A program made the translations under genes and the position numbers. From assembly GCA_945874835.1 (NCBI GenBank), contig CAMCJM010000007.1, positions 1 to 38,353 of the forward strand: a stretch of 38,353 nucleotides of DNA, in the 5' to 3' direction. Each line of letters starts with the position of its first letter. Within the stretch, counting starts at the first letter, position 1. Under the pieces are notes generated by a model. The model was not told the origin of the DNA. It was given only the letters and a program-made list of their open reading frames with translations, and ran no database searches. Shown here in pieces: positions 19,158-29,578 of this stretch. This stretch comes from Pseudomonas synxantha (lineage in GTDB: Bacteria > Pseudomonadota > Gammaproteobacteria > Pseudomonadales > Pseudomonadaceae).

Positions 19158-19466
19158 TCAGCGAGCCATTGCGCCCTGTTGACGTTCGAGCTGTTTTTCC
19201 TTGTGTTTGATGAGTTGTCGATCGAGTTTGTCAGTCAGTAAATCGATGGCCGCGTACATGTCTTCATGCTCGGCATTGGCCACCACTTCGCCACCGGCGA
19301 TGTGCAGCGTGGCTTCGATTTTCTGCTTGAGCTTCTCGACCTCCATAATGACTTGCACGTTGGTTATCTTGTCGAAGTGGCGCTCTAATCGACCAAGTTT
19401 TTCGGCGATGTAGTCGCGCAGGGCGTCGGTCACATCCAGCTGATGTCCACTGATGTTGACTTGCAT
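19158..19466 (-). CDS. hpf: Ribosome hibernation promoting factor, short form
   Basis: The short HPF (102 residues) binds the 30S decoding site and helps form inactive 100S ribosome dimers in stationary phase. The protein begins MQVNISGHQLDVTDALRDYI and has the basic LIKHKEKQLERQ tail. The C-terminal dimerisation domain of long HPF is absent. I choose ATG 19466, preceded by AAGGAGA, over an upstream in-frame start at 19562 that would add 32 residues unlike the family. It lies 191 bases downstream of rpoN. Confidence 0.95.
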   Translation of the reverse strand: MQVNISGHQLDVTDALRDYIAEKLGRLERHFDKITNVQVIMEVEKLKQKIEATLHIAGGEVVANAEHEDMYAAIDLLTDKLDRQLIKHKEKQLERQQGAMAR

Positions 19467-19657
19467 ACCGCTTTCTCCTTGTTGCCGTGTGTAAGAGACA
19501 GGCAAAGGGCCTGCCGCCGGAACACTGTGGCGTGGAAGACTCTGACGCTGCGAGCCTGGCACGGCGCATATTGCTTGGTAACAGTATGGACGTTTTTACG
19601 AAAATACGTGGCCAGGAGGTGAATGCGCTGCGAGTTGTCTTCCTTCTTTGGGCCGCC

Positions 19658-21172
19658 TTAGATCAATCGTTTACGCTCGCTGGATGGCGCTATACCGAGG
19701 GATTCACGGTATTTCGCAACGGTGCGGCGGGCCACTTGAATGCCCTGTGCTTCCAGTAAACCAGCGATCTTGCTGTCACTCAACGGCTTTTTCGCATTTT
19801 CCGCGGCGACCAGTTTTTTGATGATGGCGCGTATAGCCGTGGACGAGCATTCGCCGCCTTCAGAGGTGCTGACGTGGCTGGAGAAGAAATATTTCAACTC
19901 AAAAATGCCGCGCGGGGTGTGCATGAATTTTTGTGTGGTGACCCGTGAAATGGTCGATTCGTGCATGCCGACTGCTTCTGCAATGTCGTGCAGCACCAAC
20001 GGCTTCATCGCCTCATCGCCATAATCGAGGAAGCCGCGTTGATGTTCGACGATTTGCGTGGCGACCTTCATCAGCGTTTCGTTACGGCTTTGCAGGCTTT
20101 TGATAAACCAGCGTGCTTCCTGCAACTGATTGCGCATAAAGGTGTTGTCGGCGCTGGAGTCGGCTCGTTTGACGAAGCCGGCATACTGCGCGTTCACCCG
20201 CAGGCGCGGCATGGCTTCTTGGTTTAGCTCTACTAACCAGCGCTCATTGTGTTTGCGCACAATCACGTCAGGCACGACGTACTCGGGTTCGCTGGACTCA
20301 ATCTGCGAACCTGGGCGCGGATTGAGGCTTTGAATGAGCTCGATAACTTGGCGCAGTTCATCTTCCTTGAGCTTCATGCGGCGCATCAACTGGCTGTAGT
20401 CGCGGCTGCCGAGCAGGTCGAGGTAATCGTTTGCCAGGCGCTGGGCTTCTGTCAGCCACGGTGTTTTGCTGGGTAGCTGGCGCAGTTGCAGCAGCAGGCA
20501 TTCACCCAGGTTGCGCGCGGCAATACCGGCGGGCTCGAATTGCTGAATGCGATGCAGCACCGCTTCAACTTCATCGAGTTCGATGTCCAGTTCGGGGTCG
20601 AAGGCTTCAACGACTTCTTCCAGGGTTTCTTCCAGATAGCCCTGCTGATTTATGCAGTCGATCAGGGTCACGCCGATTAGGCGGTCTTTATCGGACATAG
20701 GTGCCAGGTTGAGCTGCCAGAGCATGTGGCTTTGCAGGCTTTCGCCGCTTGAAGTACGGGTGGTGAAATCCCACTCGTCATCGTCGTTGCTGTTACTGGG
20801 CAGGCTGCTGGCGCTGGTCTGGTAAATGTCTTCCCAGGCGGTATCAACGGGCAACTCATTGGGAATGCGCTCGTTCCAGTCGCCTTCTTCAAGGTTGTCC
20901 ACGGTTTGTGTGGTTTCCTGGAAGTTGCTGTCCTGGTAAGCGGGTTCCGGCTGTTCGTGGGTACTGGCGCTTTCTGCGCCGTCGGCCATGGGGTCCGAAT
21001 TGTCGAAATCATCGCCGTCTTCTTGGCGTTCGAGCATCGGGTTTGACTCCAAAGCCTCCTGGATCTCTTGTTGCAGATCCAGGGTCGACAGTTGGAGTAG
21101 GCGAATGGCCTGTTGCAGCTGAGGGGTCATCGTCAGCTGCTGGCCCATTTTCAGGACTAGCGATAGTTTCAT
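19658..21172 (-). CDS. rpoN: RNA polymerase sigma-54 factor RpoN
   Basis: Sigma-54 (504 residues) directs RNA polymerase to -24/-12 promoters that need enhancer-binding activators. In Pseudomonas these include nitrogen, flagellar and carbon-use genes. Region I is the Gln/Leu-rich N-terminus ([20 protein letters not shown]). Acidic region II covers about residues 50-120. The core-binding and -12 parts follow, then the RpoN box [10 protein letters not shown] at residues 481-490. It lies downstream of lptB across a 137-base gap that holds a perfect -10 hexamer. Confidence 0.98.
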   Translation of the reverse strand: MKLSLVLKMGQQLTMTPQLQQAIRLLQLSTLDLQQEIQEALESNPMLERQEDGDDFDNSDPMADGAESASTHEQPEPAYQDSNFQETTQTVDNLEEGDWNERIPNELPVDTAWEDIYQTSASSLPSNSNDDDEWDFTTRTSSGESLQSHMLWQLNLAPMSDKDRLIGVTLIDCINQQGYLEETLEEVVEAFDPELDIELDEVEAVLHRIQQFEPAGIAARNLGECLLLQLRQLPSKTPWLTEAQRLANDYLDLLGSRDYSQLMRRMKLKEDELRQVIELIQSLNPRPGSQIESSEPEYVVPDVIVRKHNERWLVELNQEAMPRLRVNAQYAGFVKRADSSADNTFMRNQLQEARWFIKSLQSRNETLMKVATQIVEHQRGFLDYGDEAMKPLVLHDIAEAVGMHESTISRVTTQKFMHTPRGIFELKYFFSSHVSTSEGGECSSTAIRAIIKKLVAAENAKKPLSDSKIAGLLEAQGIQVARRTVAKYRESLGIAPSSERKRLI

Positions 21173-21245
21173 TGCAGACCTTATTTACCGGCGTCTGTGC
21201 GCGATCCACTACAGGGCGATTTAAAAAAGCGCCACTTGGAAGCAA

Positions 21246-21251
21246 ATTATA
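21246..21251 (-). promoter_or_regulatory. -10 element of a candidate rpoN promoter
   Basis: The minus strand reads TATAAT here, a perfect -10, predicting a start near 21239 and a leader of about 67 bases before rpoN. The -35 region is poor, suggesting a need for an activator or regulation. A 7-base inverted repeat overlaps the spacer (see 21262-21297). Confidence 0.5.
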
Positions 21252-21261
21252 TGCCTGATTT

Positions 21262-21297
21262 TAGGGGGGTTGCCTAGTGCTGGCTGCGTTCCCCCTA
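21262..21297. repeat. Inverted repeat TAGGGGG...CCCCCTA upstream of rpoN
   Basis: TAGGGGG (21262-21268) and CCCCCTA (21291-21297) are separated by 22 bases, placing their centres about 29 bases apart. One arm lies in the spacer just upstream of the rpoN -10, the other upstream of the -35. It could be an operator, or a 3' hairpin for lptB mRNA (whose stop is at 21310). On the minus strand it is followed by AAAA, not a T-run, so it is not a normal terminator. Confidence 0.5.
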
Positions 21298-21309
21298 GAA
21301 GAGTTTGTG

Positions 21310-22035
21310 TCACAACCTGAATTCGTGGCCCAGGTACACTTCTTTAACCGTCTGGTTGGCCAGGATGGCTTCGGCATTGCCTTCGGCGATCAACTGGCCA
21401 TCGCTGACGATGTAGGCAGTCTCGCAAATGTCGAGCGTCTCACGAACGTTGTGATCGGTGATCAATACGCCGATGCCTTTGGCTTTGAGGTGGTGGATGA
21501 TTTGCTTGATATCGCCCACGGAAATCGGATCGACACCGGCAAAAGGCTCATCCAGCAAGATGAATTTTGGGTTGGTGGCCAGGGCGCGAGCGATCTCTAC
21601 GCGGCGTCGCTCACCGCCGGATAGGCTCATGCCGAGGTTGTCGCGGATATGGGTGATGTGGAACTCCTGCAGCAGGGCTTCCAGTGCCTCCATGCGTGAC
21701 GACTTGTTGAGGTCTTTGCGTGTTTCCAGGATGGCCATGATGTTATCGGCCACGCTCAGTTTGCGGAAGATCGAAGCTTCTTGGGGCAGGTAGCCGATGC
21801 CGGCGCGAGCGCGGCCATGCATGGGCTGGTGGCTGACGTCGAGGTCATCGATGAGCACGCGACCCTGATCCGCCTGAACCAGGCCGGCGATCATGTAAAA
21901 GCAGGTGGTTTTGCCGGCGCCGTTTGGGCCGAGCAAACCCACGATCTGACCGCTTTCGATGTTCAGGCTGACGTCACGCACGACCTGGCGGCCTTTGTAA
22001 CTCTTGGCCAGGTGCTGGGCTTTCAAAGTGGCCAT
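21310..22035 (-). CDS. lptB: LPS export ABC transporter ATPase LptB
   Basis: LptB (241 residues) is the ATPase that, as a dimer with LptF/LptG, extracts lipopolysaccharide from the inner membrane. It pushes it along the LptC-LptA bridge. Walker [10 protein letters not shown] (residues 37-45), the signature [15 protein letters not shown], Walker [14 protein letters not shown] and the switch His in ITDHNV are all intact. It lies 2 bases after lptA and forms the kdsD-kdsC-lptC-lptA-lptB unit. lptF and lptG are not in the window. Confidence 0.98.
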   Translation of the reverse strand: MATLKAQHLAKSYKGRQVVRDVSLNIESGQIVGLLGPNGAGKTTCFYMIAGLVQADQGRVLIDDLDVSHQPMHGRARAGIGYLPQEASIFRKLSVADNIMAILETRKDLNKSSRMEALEALLQEFHITHIRDNLGMSLSGGERRRVEIARALATNPKFILLDEPFAGVDPISVGDIKQIIHHLKAKGIGVLITDHNVRETLDICETAYIVSDGQLIAEGNAEAILANQTVKEVYLGHEFRL

Positions 22036-22037
22036 TG

Positions 22038-22580
22038 TTACTGCGCCTGCTGATCGGCTGGTTTGTTTTTCGGCTGGATCACCATGTCAATGCGCGGGTG
22101 AGGAGCGGTCACGCTGGTGCCTGTGGCGCGGCCGGCATTAACGATCTGGCGGCGGGTGTCGTAGACGATTTTCTCGCCCTCGAAGGTGTTGCCTTCCTGG
22201 ATCACCTTGGCTTGGTCGATCAGCACAACGCGTTCATTGCTCATGAAGTACTGAATGGTCAGGCCGTAGGCTTTGACGATTTCTTTGTCATCCGAAGGGC
22301 GTTGTTCGTAGTAGGCAGGTTTGCCGATGGAAGTGAAAACCTCGACGTCGCCTTGGGCGTTTTGGGTGATGGTCACGGTGTCGCCGGTAACTTTCATGCT
22401 GCCTTGGGTGATGATGACATCGCCGCGATAAACGGCCACGCCTTGCTTGTCATCCAGTTCTGCACTGTCGGCCTGGATGCGGATAGGCTGCTCGCGATCA
22501 GAGGGCAGTGCCCATGCGCCAGCGCTAACAAGAGCGGCGCTCAGGCTGAATAGTAGGGGGAGGGTGTTAACGAGCCTCAT
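22038..22580 (-). CDS. lptA: LPS transport periplasmic protein LptA
   Basis: LptA (180 residues) is the periplasmic beta-jellyroll protein that polymerises into the bridge carrying lipopolysaccharide to LptDE. A signal peptide is visible, with likely cleavage after AWA (residues 22-24). The OstA-like core contains the repeated [19 protein letters not shown] strand pattern typical of the family. AAGAGG precedes the start. Its first 14 bases overlap the end of lptC, indicating translational coupling. Confidence 0.96.
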   Translation of the reverse strand: MRLVNTLPLLFSLSAALVSAGAWALPSDREQPIRIQADSAELDDKQGVAVYRGDVIITQGSMKVTGDTVTITQNAQGDVEVFTSIGKPAYYEQRPSDDKEIVKAYGLTIQYFMSNERVVLIDQAKVIQEGNTFEGEKIVYDTRRQIVNAGRATGTSVTAPHPRIDMVIQPKNKPADQQAQ

Positions 22581-23136
22581 GCTGACCTCTTACGTTGGAC
22601 AGCAGGAGCATCCTGCCGTCATTCATGTACGCTTTCATTCCTTGTGCCGTGGTCACCCCATTGGCCGCTACGATTCTAACGGCCTGCTGGGTCTGCGCAT
22701 ATTCCTTGTTTGGGAATACGGTCAAGCGGCTGGTGGTGAGGGTCGTTGGGCGGCCTTTGGCGTCGGTGCGTTCGACGCGAACCCTGTCGATCAACTCCAC
22801 CTCATTGCCGCCGGGGGAAACTTCACCGCGCTCGCTGTGGATTTTCCAGGGCTGCTCGGTGCCGCGAAACAGGTTCATGTTGGGTGCGGTCATCAGGGTG
22901 ATGTCGCTGGTCTTGAGGTGCTCAACCTTGTCGGCGGTCATTTCATAATGCAGCTTGCCGTCGGCCTGGTATTGCACGGTGTACGTGTTGTGGGCGTAGA
23001 AGTCGACAAGGTTTTCAGGCACTCCACCACTGTTGACTGTATTCGCTTCATCCGGGCTTAAGTTCCAGTAGCCGAGTGCTGCCACCAGCAGTGCGGCGCA
23101 GGCAAGGAGCGATAAGTTGAGCAATTTGCGCGGCAT
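22567..23136 (-). CDS. lptC: LPS export system protein LptC
   Basis: LptC (189 residues) is a bitopic inner-membrane protein that receives lipopolysaccharide from LptB2FG and hands it to LptA. One membrane helix spans about residues 7-24, and the rest is a periplasmic jellyroll (YEMTADKVEHLKTSDITLM region). The end overlaps lptA by 14 bases. It starts 7 bases after the kdsC stop, so the whole cluster is one transcription unit. Confidence 0.95.
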   Translation of the reverse strand: MPRKLLNLSLLACAALLVAALGYWNLSPDEANTVNSGGVPENLVDFYAHNTYTVQYQADGKLHYEMTADKVEHLKTSDITLMTAPNMNLFRGTEQPWKIHSERGEVSPGGNEVELIDRVRVERTDAKGRPTTLTTSRLTVFPNKEYAQTQQAVRIVAANGVTTAQGMKAYMNDGRMLLLSNVRGQHEAR

Positions 23137-23143
23137 GGAGGGC

Positions 23144-23680
23144 CTATAAGTAAGCAGCTTGGGCGGTGTCGAGGGTGCCTTGCGCGTGCATGATCAATTC
23201 GCAGAATTCGCGAGCAGCGCCTTCGCCACCTCGGGCGCGAGTAATGCCGTGAGCGTGCTGGCGAACAAAGCCGTCGGCGCTGGCCACTGCCATGCCAAGG
23301 CCTACGCGGCGAATCACCGGCAGGTCAGGCAGGTCGTCACCTAGATAAGCCACTTGAGTGTAGTTGAGGCCCAATTCGCCCAGCAGTTCATCAAGCACTA
23401 CCAATTTGTCTTCGCGGCCTTGATACAGATGCTGAATGCCCAGGTTTTGTGCGCGGCGCTCAACCACCGGTGTTTTGCGCCCGCTGATGATGGCCGTGCG
23501 TACGCCGGAGTTGATCAGCATTTTGATGCCGTGACCATCCAGGGTGTTGAATGTCTTGAACTCACTGCCATCAACCAAAAAATACAGTTTGCCGTCAGTC
23601 AGTACGCCGTCGACGTCAAAAATGGCCAGCTTGACGCTGCGTGCGCGTTGCAGCAGTTCTTCGTGGGTCAGCTTTGTCAT
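23144..23680 (-). CDS. kdsC: 3-deoxy-D-manno-octulosonate 8-phosphate phosphatase KdsC
   Basis: KdsC (178 residues) is a HAD-family phosphatase that converts Kdo-8-phosphate to Kdo, the inner-core sugar of lipopolysaccharide. HAD motif I is FDVDGVLTDG (residues 19-28), with nucleophile Asp20 and acid/base Asp22. Motif II is in AIISGRKTP and motif III/IV around YLGDDLPD. It has no cap domain, as expected. Its ATG overlaps the kdsD stop by one base. Confidence 0.97.
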   Translation of the reverse strand: MTKLTHEELLQRARSVKLAIFDVDGVLTDGKLYFLVDGSEFKTFNTLDGHGIKMLINSGVRTAIISGRKTPVVERRAQNLGIQHLYQGREDKLVVLDELLGELGLNYTQVAYLGDDLPDLPVIRRVGLGMAVASADGFVRQHAHGITRARGGEGAAREFCELIMHAQGTLDTAQAAYL

Positions 23681-24654
23681 TACATCACTCCGGCGCGCAG
23701 CAAGTCGTGCATGTTCAGCGCACCAATGGGTTGTTGTTGCTCGTCAATCACCACCAGCGAGCTGATTTTGTGGTCTTCCATGATTTTCAGAGCCTCGGCG
23801 GCCAGCATGTCGGCGCGTGCTGTTTTGCCGTTGGCGGTCATCACCTGGTCGATGAGTGTTTCACGGGCGTCGATATTGCGGTCCAGGGTGCGGCGTAGGT
23901 CGCCGTCCGTGAAGATGCCGGCCAAGCGCCCGTCATCCTCGATCACTACGGTCATACCCAGGCCTTTTTGGGTCATTTCCAGCAGTGCGTCGCGCAGTGA
24001 GGTGCCACGCTTGACCTGAGGCAGGCTGGCACCTGCATGCATCACGTTCTCAACTTTCAGCAGTAAACGGCGGCCCAGCGCACCGCCCGGGTGGGAGAAT
24101 GCGAAGTCTTCGGCGGTAAAGCCGCGCGCCTCCAACAATGCAATCGCCAGAGCATCGCCTAGAACCAGCGATACGGTCGTCGATGACGTGGGGGCGAGGT
24201 TGAGCGGGCAGGCTTCCTGTGCCACGCGGGCATCCAGGTTGACTTCAGCGGCCTTGGCCAGTGGCGACTCAGGATTGCCGGTCATGCTGATCAATGTGAT
24301 GCCCAGGCGTTTGATCAGGGGCAGCAGGGTGACGATCTCAGCGGTTGAGCCGGAGTTGGACAGCGCAAGCACCACGTCATCGCGGGTGATCATGCCCATG
24401 TCGCCGTGACTCGCCTCAGCTGGGTGAACAAAGAAGGCTGTGGTGCCGGTGCTGGCCAGGGTTGCGGCGATTTTGTTGCCGATGTGGCCTGATTTGCCCA
24501 TGCCCACGACGACGACACGGCCTTTGCTGGCGAGAATCAACTCACAGGCACGAATAAAATCGCCGTTGATGCGCTGTAGAAGATCCTCAATCGCATCGAG
24601 TTCCAGGCGAATGGTGCGCTGCGCGGATTGGATCAAATCAGTGGACTGGCTCAT
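23680..24654 (-). CDS. kdsD: Arabinose-5-phosphate isomerase KdsD
   Basis: KdsD (324 residues) isomerises ribulose-5-phosphate to arabinose-5-phosphate, the first step of Kdo synthesis. An N-terminal SIS sugar-isomerase domain (VVVGMGKSGHIGNKIAATLAST, about residues 48-69) is followed by two CBS domains (about 205-324). Length matches E. coli KdsD. It is the first gene of the kds-lpt-rpoN cluster and is divergent from mlaF. Paired with kdsC, it supplies Kdo for the LPS exported by the Lpt proteins next door. Confidence 0.97.
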   Translation of the reverse strand: MSQSTDLIQSAQRTIRLELDAIEDLLQRINGDFIRACELILASKGRVVVVGMGKSGHIGNKIAATLASTGTTAFFVHPAEASHGDMGMITRDDVVLALSNSGSTAEIVTLLPLIKRLGITLISMTGNPESPLAKAAEVNLDARVAQEACPLNLAPTSSTTVSLVLGDALAIALLEARGFTAEDFAFSHPGGALGRRLLLKVENVMHAGASLPQVKRGTSLRDALLEMTQKGLGMTVVIEDDGRLAGIFTDGDLRRTLDRNIDARETLIDQVMTANGKTARADMLAAEALKIMEDHKISSLVVIDEQQQPIGALNMHDLLRAGVM

Positions 24655-24687
24655 GACATCTCGACAACGTTCAGGCTAAAGGCGGCG

Positions 24688-24693
24688 ATTATA
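24688..24693 (-). promoter_or_regulatory. -10 element of the kdsD promoter
   Basis: The minus strand reads TATAAT, a perfect -10. It predicts a start near 24681, 27 bases before the kdsD ATG. The matching -35 is weak. This would be the main promoter for the kds-lpt cluster. Confidence 0.5.
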
Positions 24694-24780
24694 ACGGTAA
24701 TGCCACATCTGCCCAGCCTTTCCACGGTGCATAAGGCCACTGTAACTGTGAAACACTTATCTCCTGCAACAGGTTCAATC

Positions 24781-24809
24781 TTGGGTGAGCTTTGGCGTGG
24801 TGGTATAGT
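24781..24809 (+). promoter_or_regulatory. Sigma-70 promoter of the mla operon
   Basis: TTGGGT (24781-24786), an exact 17-base spacer and TATAGT (24804-24809), with TGG before the -10 (extended -10 TGn). The predicted start is near 24816, giving an 84-base leader before mlaF. It is the best-matching promoter I saw in the window. Confidence 0.65.
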
Positions 24810-24899
24810 CCGCGGCCATTTTCGGTTCGGTCGACACGTTGTAGTGCCCTTTGTTCGGGCCGCTACGTCAGTCAGGCACGCGTAAAGCAAGGAGTCCAG

Positions 24900-25709
24900 A
24901 TGAGCGCCGAGAGCCCGTATGCAGTTGAACTAAAAGGCGTGAGCTTTAAGCGTGGCGAGCGGGATATTTTCAAGAACGTAGACATCCACATCCCTCGCGG
25001 CAAAGTCACGGGCATCATGGGCCCTTCTGGCTGTGGCAAGACCACGCTACTGCGTCTGATTGCTGCCGAGTTGATGCCAAGCCAGGGCGAGGTGAGGGTC
25101 AATGGTTTGAACCTGCCCAGTCTGTCGCGTGGCGAATTGTTCGACATGCGCAAGCAGATGGGTGTGCTGTTTCAGAGCGGTGCATTGTTCACGGATCTGG
25201 ATGTGTTTGAGAACGTTGCGTTTCCGCTGCGCGTACACACCCAATTGCCCGAAGAGATGATTCGCGACATCGTCCTGATGAAGCTGCAGGCCGTGGGGTT
25301 GCGGGGTGCCGTTGAGCTGATGCCCGATGAGTTGTCCGGTGGCATGAAGCGTCGCGTGGCATTGGCTCGCGCCATCGTCCTTGACCCGCAGATATTGATC
25401 TATGACGAACCGTTTGTCGGTCAGGACCCCATCGCCATGGGCGTTTTGGTGCGCTTGATTCGCCTGCTCAACGACGCACTGGGTATTACCAGTATCGTGG
25501 TTTCGCATGATTTGGCTGAAACCGCCAGTATTGCCGACTACCTCTATGTTGTTGGTGACACACAGGTGCTGGGACAGGGGACGCCGGCCGAGTTGATGGA
25601 CTCGGATAATCCACGCATCCGTCAATTTATGCAGGGCACGCCCGATGGGCCTGTACCGTTTCACTTTCCGGCGGACAATTACCGCGATGATTTGCTGAGG
25701 GGGCGGTGA
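24900..25709 (+). CDS. mlaF: Phospholipid transport ABC ATPase MlaF
   Basis: MlaF (269 residues) is the ATPase of the MlaFEDB complex, which moves phospholipids between the inner membrane and periplasmic MlaC to keep the outer membrane asymmetric. Walker [10 protein letters not shown], signature [15 protein letters not shown] and Walker [14 protein letters not shown] are present. I choose ATG 24900, preceded by AAGGAG, over an in-frame start at 24792. That longer version would add 36 non-family residues and begin inside the promoter. It starts mlaFEDCB; the stop overlaps mlaE (TGATG). Confidence 0.97.
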   Translation: MSAESPYAVELKGVSFKRGERDIFKNVDIHIPRGKVTGIMGPSGCGKTTLLRLIAAELMPSQGEVRVNGLNLPSLSRGELFDMRKQMGVLFQSGALFTDLDVFENVAFPLRVHTQLPEEMIRDIVLMKLQAVGLRGAVELMPDELSGGMKRRVALARAIVLDPQILIYDEPFVGQDPIAMGVLVRLIRLLNDALGITSIVVSHDLAETASIADYLYVVGDTQVLGQGTPAELMDSDNPRIRQFMQGTPDGPVPFHFPADNYRDDLLRGR

Positions 25710-26506
25710 TGCGCAAAACATCTGTGCTCGAACGGGTGCGCCTGTTTGGGCGCGCCGGTATTGATCTGCTGGGCACCTTGGGGCGTTCGGTGATCTTTTT
25801 GCTGCGTGCCTTATTCGGCCGCAGCAGCACTGGCAATGGTTTTCAGTTGCTGGTTAAGCAACTTTATTCGGTCGGCGTCATGTCGCTGGCGATCATTGTC
25901 GTGTCGGGTGTTTTTATTGGCATGGTGCTGTCGCTGCAGGGCTTTAGCATCCTTGCTCAGTATGGCTCTGAGCAGGCAGTCGGACAGATGGTGGCCCTGA
26001 CCTTGCTGCGTGAGCTTGGCCCAGTGGTGACAGCGCTGCTGTTTGCCGGGCGCGCCGGGTCGGCGTTAACTGCCGAAATCGGCAACATGAAATCCACCGA
26101 GCAGCTGTCAAGTTTGGCAATGATTGGTGTTGATCCGCTCAAGTACATCGTGGCCCCGCGTCTGTGGGCGGGGTTTATCTCGATGCCGCTGTTGGCCATG
26201 ATCTTTAGCGTGGTGGGTATTTGGGGCGGCTCCATGGTCGCGATTGACTGGCTGGGTGTTTATGAAGGCTCGTTCTGGGCCAATATGCAAAACAGCGTGT
26301 CCTTTCGTGAAGATGTGCTCAATGGCGTGATCAAAAGCATTGTCTTTGCCTTTGTCGTGACGTGGATTGCCGTGTTTCAGGGCTATGACTGTGAGCCAAC
26401 TTCGGAGGGGATTAGCCGGGCCACCACCAAGACCGTGGTGTACGCCTCGCTCGCCGTGTTGGGGCTGGACTTTATTCTGACCGCATTGATGTTTGGAGAT
26501 TTCTGA
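25709..26506 (+). CDS. mlaE: Phospholipid transport permease MlaE
   Basis: MlaE (265 residues) is the integral membrane subunit of the Mla ABC transporter. It has several hydrophobic helices, including about residues 50-75, 90-110, 145-170, 200-220 and 235-262. The family patterns [25 protein letters not shown] and [12 protein letters not shown] are intact. The ATG overlaps the mlaF stop by one base, and GAGGGGG lies upstream. A GTG directly before it (25706) is the less likely start. Its stop again overlaps mlaD (TGATG). Confidence 0.97.
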   Translation: MRKTSVLERVRLFGRAGIDLLGTLGRSVIFLLRALFGRSSTGNGFQLLVKQLYSVGVMSLAIIVVSGVFIGMVLSLQGFSILAQYGSEQAVGQMVALTLLRELGPVVTALLFAGRAGSALTAEIGNMKSTEQLSSLAMIGVDPLKYIVAPRLWAGFISMPLLAMIFSVVGIWGGSMVAIDWLGVYEGSFWANMQNSVSFREDVLNGVIKSIVFAFVVTWIAVFQGYDCEPTSEGISRATTKTVVYASLAVLGLDFILTALMFGDF

Positions 26507-26973
26507 TGCAGAACCGCACGCTGGAAGTGGGTGTCGGCTTGTTCCTGTTGGCAGGGTTGCTGGCATTTTTGTTGTTGGCTTTGCGCGTCAGTGGCCTGAC
26601 GGTCGGGGCTGATAACACCTACAAGGTCTATGCAAGCTTTGACAATATCGCCGGTTTGACGGTGCGATCTAAAGTCACCATGGCCGGAGTGACGATCGGT
26701 AAGGTCAGCGCCATTGATCTCGATCGCGACAGCTACATGGGGCGCGTGACCATGCAACTCGATGAGGCCGTGAATAACCTGCCGGCTGACTCTACGGCGT
26801 CGATTCTCACTGCTGGCCTGCTGGGCGAGAAATACATTGGTATCAGCGTGGGTGGCGAAGAAGAGGTGCTGGGGGAAGGCGGCACCATCCATGACACTCA
26901 GTCATCGCTGGTGCTGGAAGACCTGATTGGCAAGTTTCTGCTCAATTCAGTTAACAAAGATCAGGCAAATTAG
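26506..26973 (+). CDS. mlaD: MCE-domain lipid-binding protein MlaD
   Basis: MlaD (155 residues) is anchored by one N-terminal membrane helix (about residues 9-28). It exposes an MCE domain (about 37-115) to the periplasm, where a hexamer makes a hydrophobic lipid channel. The MCE signature YKVYASFDNIAGLTVRSKV and LLGEKYIGIS are clear. It is coupled to mlaE by overlap of start and stop. Confidence 0.96.
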   Translation: MQNRTLEVGVGLFLLAGLLAFLLLALRVSGLTVGADNTYKVYASFDNIAGLTVRSKVTMAGVTIGKVSAIDLDRDSYMGRVTMQLDEAVNNLPADSTASILTAGLLGEKYIGISVGGEEEVLGEGGTIHDTQSSLVLEDLIGKFLLNSVNKDQAN

Positions 26974-26987
26974 TAGAGGTAATCAGC

Positions 26988-27620
26988 ATGTTTAAAGCAC
27001 TACGAAATGGTCTGTTGATCTGCCTGGCAGCCTTCTCTTTGCCGGTGTTGGCTGCGCCCGCTGCTCATGAGGTGGTGCAGGAGACGACGACGAACCTGTT
27101 GGCCGACCTTAAAGCGAATAAAGAGCAATACCGCACAGACCCTGGCGCGTTCTATGACGCCCTCAACAGCATTCTCGGCCCGGTGGTGGATGTTGACGGC
27201 ATCTCGCGCGGGGTAATGACCGTGCGCTACTCGCGCCAGGCGTCGCCTGAGCAAATGCAGCGCTTCCAGGAAAATTTCAAGCGCAGTCTGATGCAGTTTT
27301 ACGGCAACGCTTTGCTGGAATACAACAATCAGGATATCCGGGTGTTGCCGGCAACCGGCCAGCAAGACCCTCAGCGCGCCTCGGTGAACATGGAAATTCG
27401 TGATGGCAATGGCGCTGTCTATCCGCTGTCCTACACCATGGTCAGCCAAAATGGCACCTGGAAGATGCGCAATGTGGTGATCAATGGCATCAACATTGGC
27501 AAGTTGTTTCGTGACCAGTTTGCCCAAGCCATGCAGGAAAACCGCAATGATCTGGACAAGGTCATCGACAACTGGACCGAGACGGTAGCCAAGGCGCGTC
27601 AAGGGTCTAGCGCATCGTGA
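26988..27620 (+). CDS. mlaC: Periplasmic phospholipid-binding protein MlaC
   Basis: MlaC (210 residues) is the soluble shuttle that carries phospholipid between the outer-membrane MlaA complex and MlaFEDB. A signal peptide is visible, with likely cleavage after VLA (about residue 22). The body is the Ttg2-like fold, with the conserved VDVDGISRGVMTVRYSRQA region. MlaA is not encoded here. The stop overlaps the GTG start of mlaB by 4 bases (GTGA). Confidence 0.96.
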   Translation: MFKALRNGLLICLAAFSLPVLAAPAAHEVVQETTTNLLADLKANKEQYRTDPGAFYDALNSILGPVVDVDGISRGVMTVRYSRQASPEQMQRFQENFKRSLMQFYGNALLEYNNQDIRVLPATGQQDPQRASVNMEIRDGNGAVYPLSYTMVSQNGTWKMRNVVINGINIGKLFRDQFAQAMQENRNDLDKVIDNWTETVAKARQGSSAS

Positions 27621-27925
27621 GTCAGGCCAGCATCAGCGAGTTATCGCCGGGTCTGATTACGTTGGTCGGTGTGTTGGATTACAGCAGCGCGCCTGTCCTG
27701 CGTAAGCAGGGGGCTCGTTTGATCAAGGGCGGGGCTGCTGCGGCCTGCGTAATTGATTGCGCCGGTGTGGTGAAATCCAGCAGCGTTGGCGTGTCCCTGC
27801 TCTTGGCGTTTATGCGTGACGCCAAGGCCGCCGGCAAAACACTCAGCATCAAAGGCTTGCCCAGTGATATGCGCGAAATCGCCAATGTGTGCGGTTTGCT
27901 GGAAATTCTTCCCCAGCAGGCCTGA
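27617..27925 (+). CDS. mlaB: STAS-domain protein MlaB
   Basis: MlaB (102 residues) is the cytoplasmic STAS-domain subunit that binds MlaF and is required for its assembly and activity. The STAS core VIDCAGVVKSSSVGVSLLLAFMRDA includes the usual Ser cluster. The start is GTG at 27617, overlapping the mlaC stop. It ends the mlaFEDCB operon and is followed by a hairpin with a T-run. Confidence 0.94.
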   Translation: MSQASISELSPGLITLVGVLDYSSAPVLRKQGARLIKGGAAAACVIDCAGVVKSSSVGVSLLLAFMRDAKAAGKTLSIKGLPSDMREIANVCGLLEILPQQA

Positions 27926-27941
27926 GTGCCATCGCGCGAGT

Positions 27942-27990
27942 GCCTGCCGCTTGAGCGTAATGCGGGGTTCGCAGGCGGGGGGGCTTTTTT
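27942..27990 (+). terminator. Likely terminator after mlaB
   Basis: GCCTGCCGC (27942-27950) can pair, with an interior bulge, with GCGG and GCAGGC (27962-27976). After a G-run comes CTTTTTT (27984-27990). It would separate mla from ibaG-murA. The stem is imperfect. A TATGAT (27992-27997) immediately follows and could serve as -10 for ibaG, but no -35 was recognised. Confidence 0.5.
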
Positions 27991-28056
27991 GTATGATGGT
28001 CGGCCCGCGAGCGTCTGCTCAGCTGTCGTTAATTCATGCATTGATCGAGGTTGAGC

Positions 28057-28296
28057 ATGCAAGCCTTAGAAGTAAAAAGTCTCCTAGAGGCTAAATTGCC
28101 GGATACCCAGGTGGAAGTCGAAGGCGAAGGCTGCAATTTCCAGCTGAGCCTGATCAGCGATGAACTGGCCGCATTAAGCCCGGTCAAGCGCCAGCAACAG
28201 ATCTACGCTCACCTCAATGACTGGATTGCCGATGGCAGCATCCACGCCGTGAGTATGAAATTCTTCAGCCGTGCCGATTGGGCTGCGCGCTCCTAA
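28057..28296 (+). CDS. ibaG: BolA family protein IbaG
   Basis: IbaG (79 residues; YrbA-like) belongs to the BolA family. It partners monothiol glutaredoxins in iron-sulfur handling and is linked to acid stress in E. coli. The BolA pattern FQLSLISDELAALSPVKRQQQIYAHL is present. ATG 28057 is preceded by GAGG; an in-frame TTG at 28051 is less likely. It sits between mla and murA, its conserved position in many gammaproteobacteria, 12 bases before murA. Confidence 0.95.
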   Translation: MQALEVKSLLEAKLPDTQVEVEGEGCNFQLSLISDELAALSPVKRQQQIYAHLNDWIADGSIHAVSMKFFSRADWAARS

Positions 28297-29574
<1,278 letters not shown>

Positions 29575-29578
29575 TGCC

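Noticed and set aside
19557-19576. TGGCAC...TTGC resembling a sigma-54 promoter between rpoN and hpf
   Set aside because: The GG and GC are 13 bases apart instead of 10, and it points away from hpf, into rpoN's 5' neighbour on the plus strand where no gene starts.
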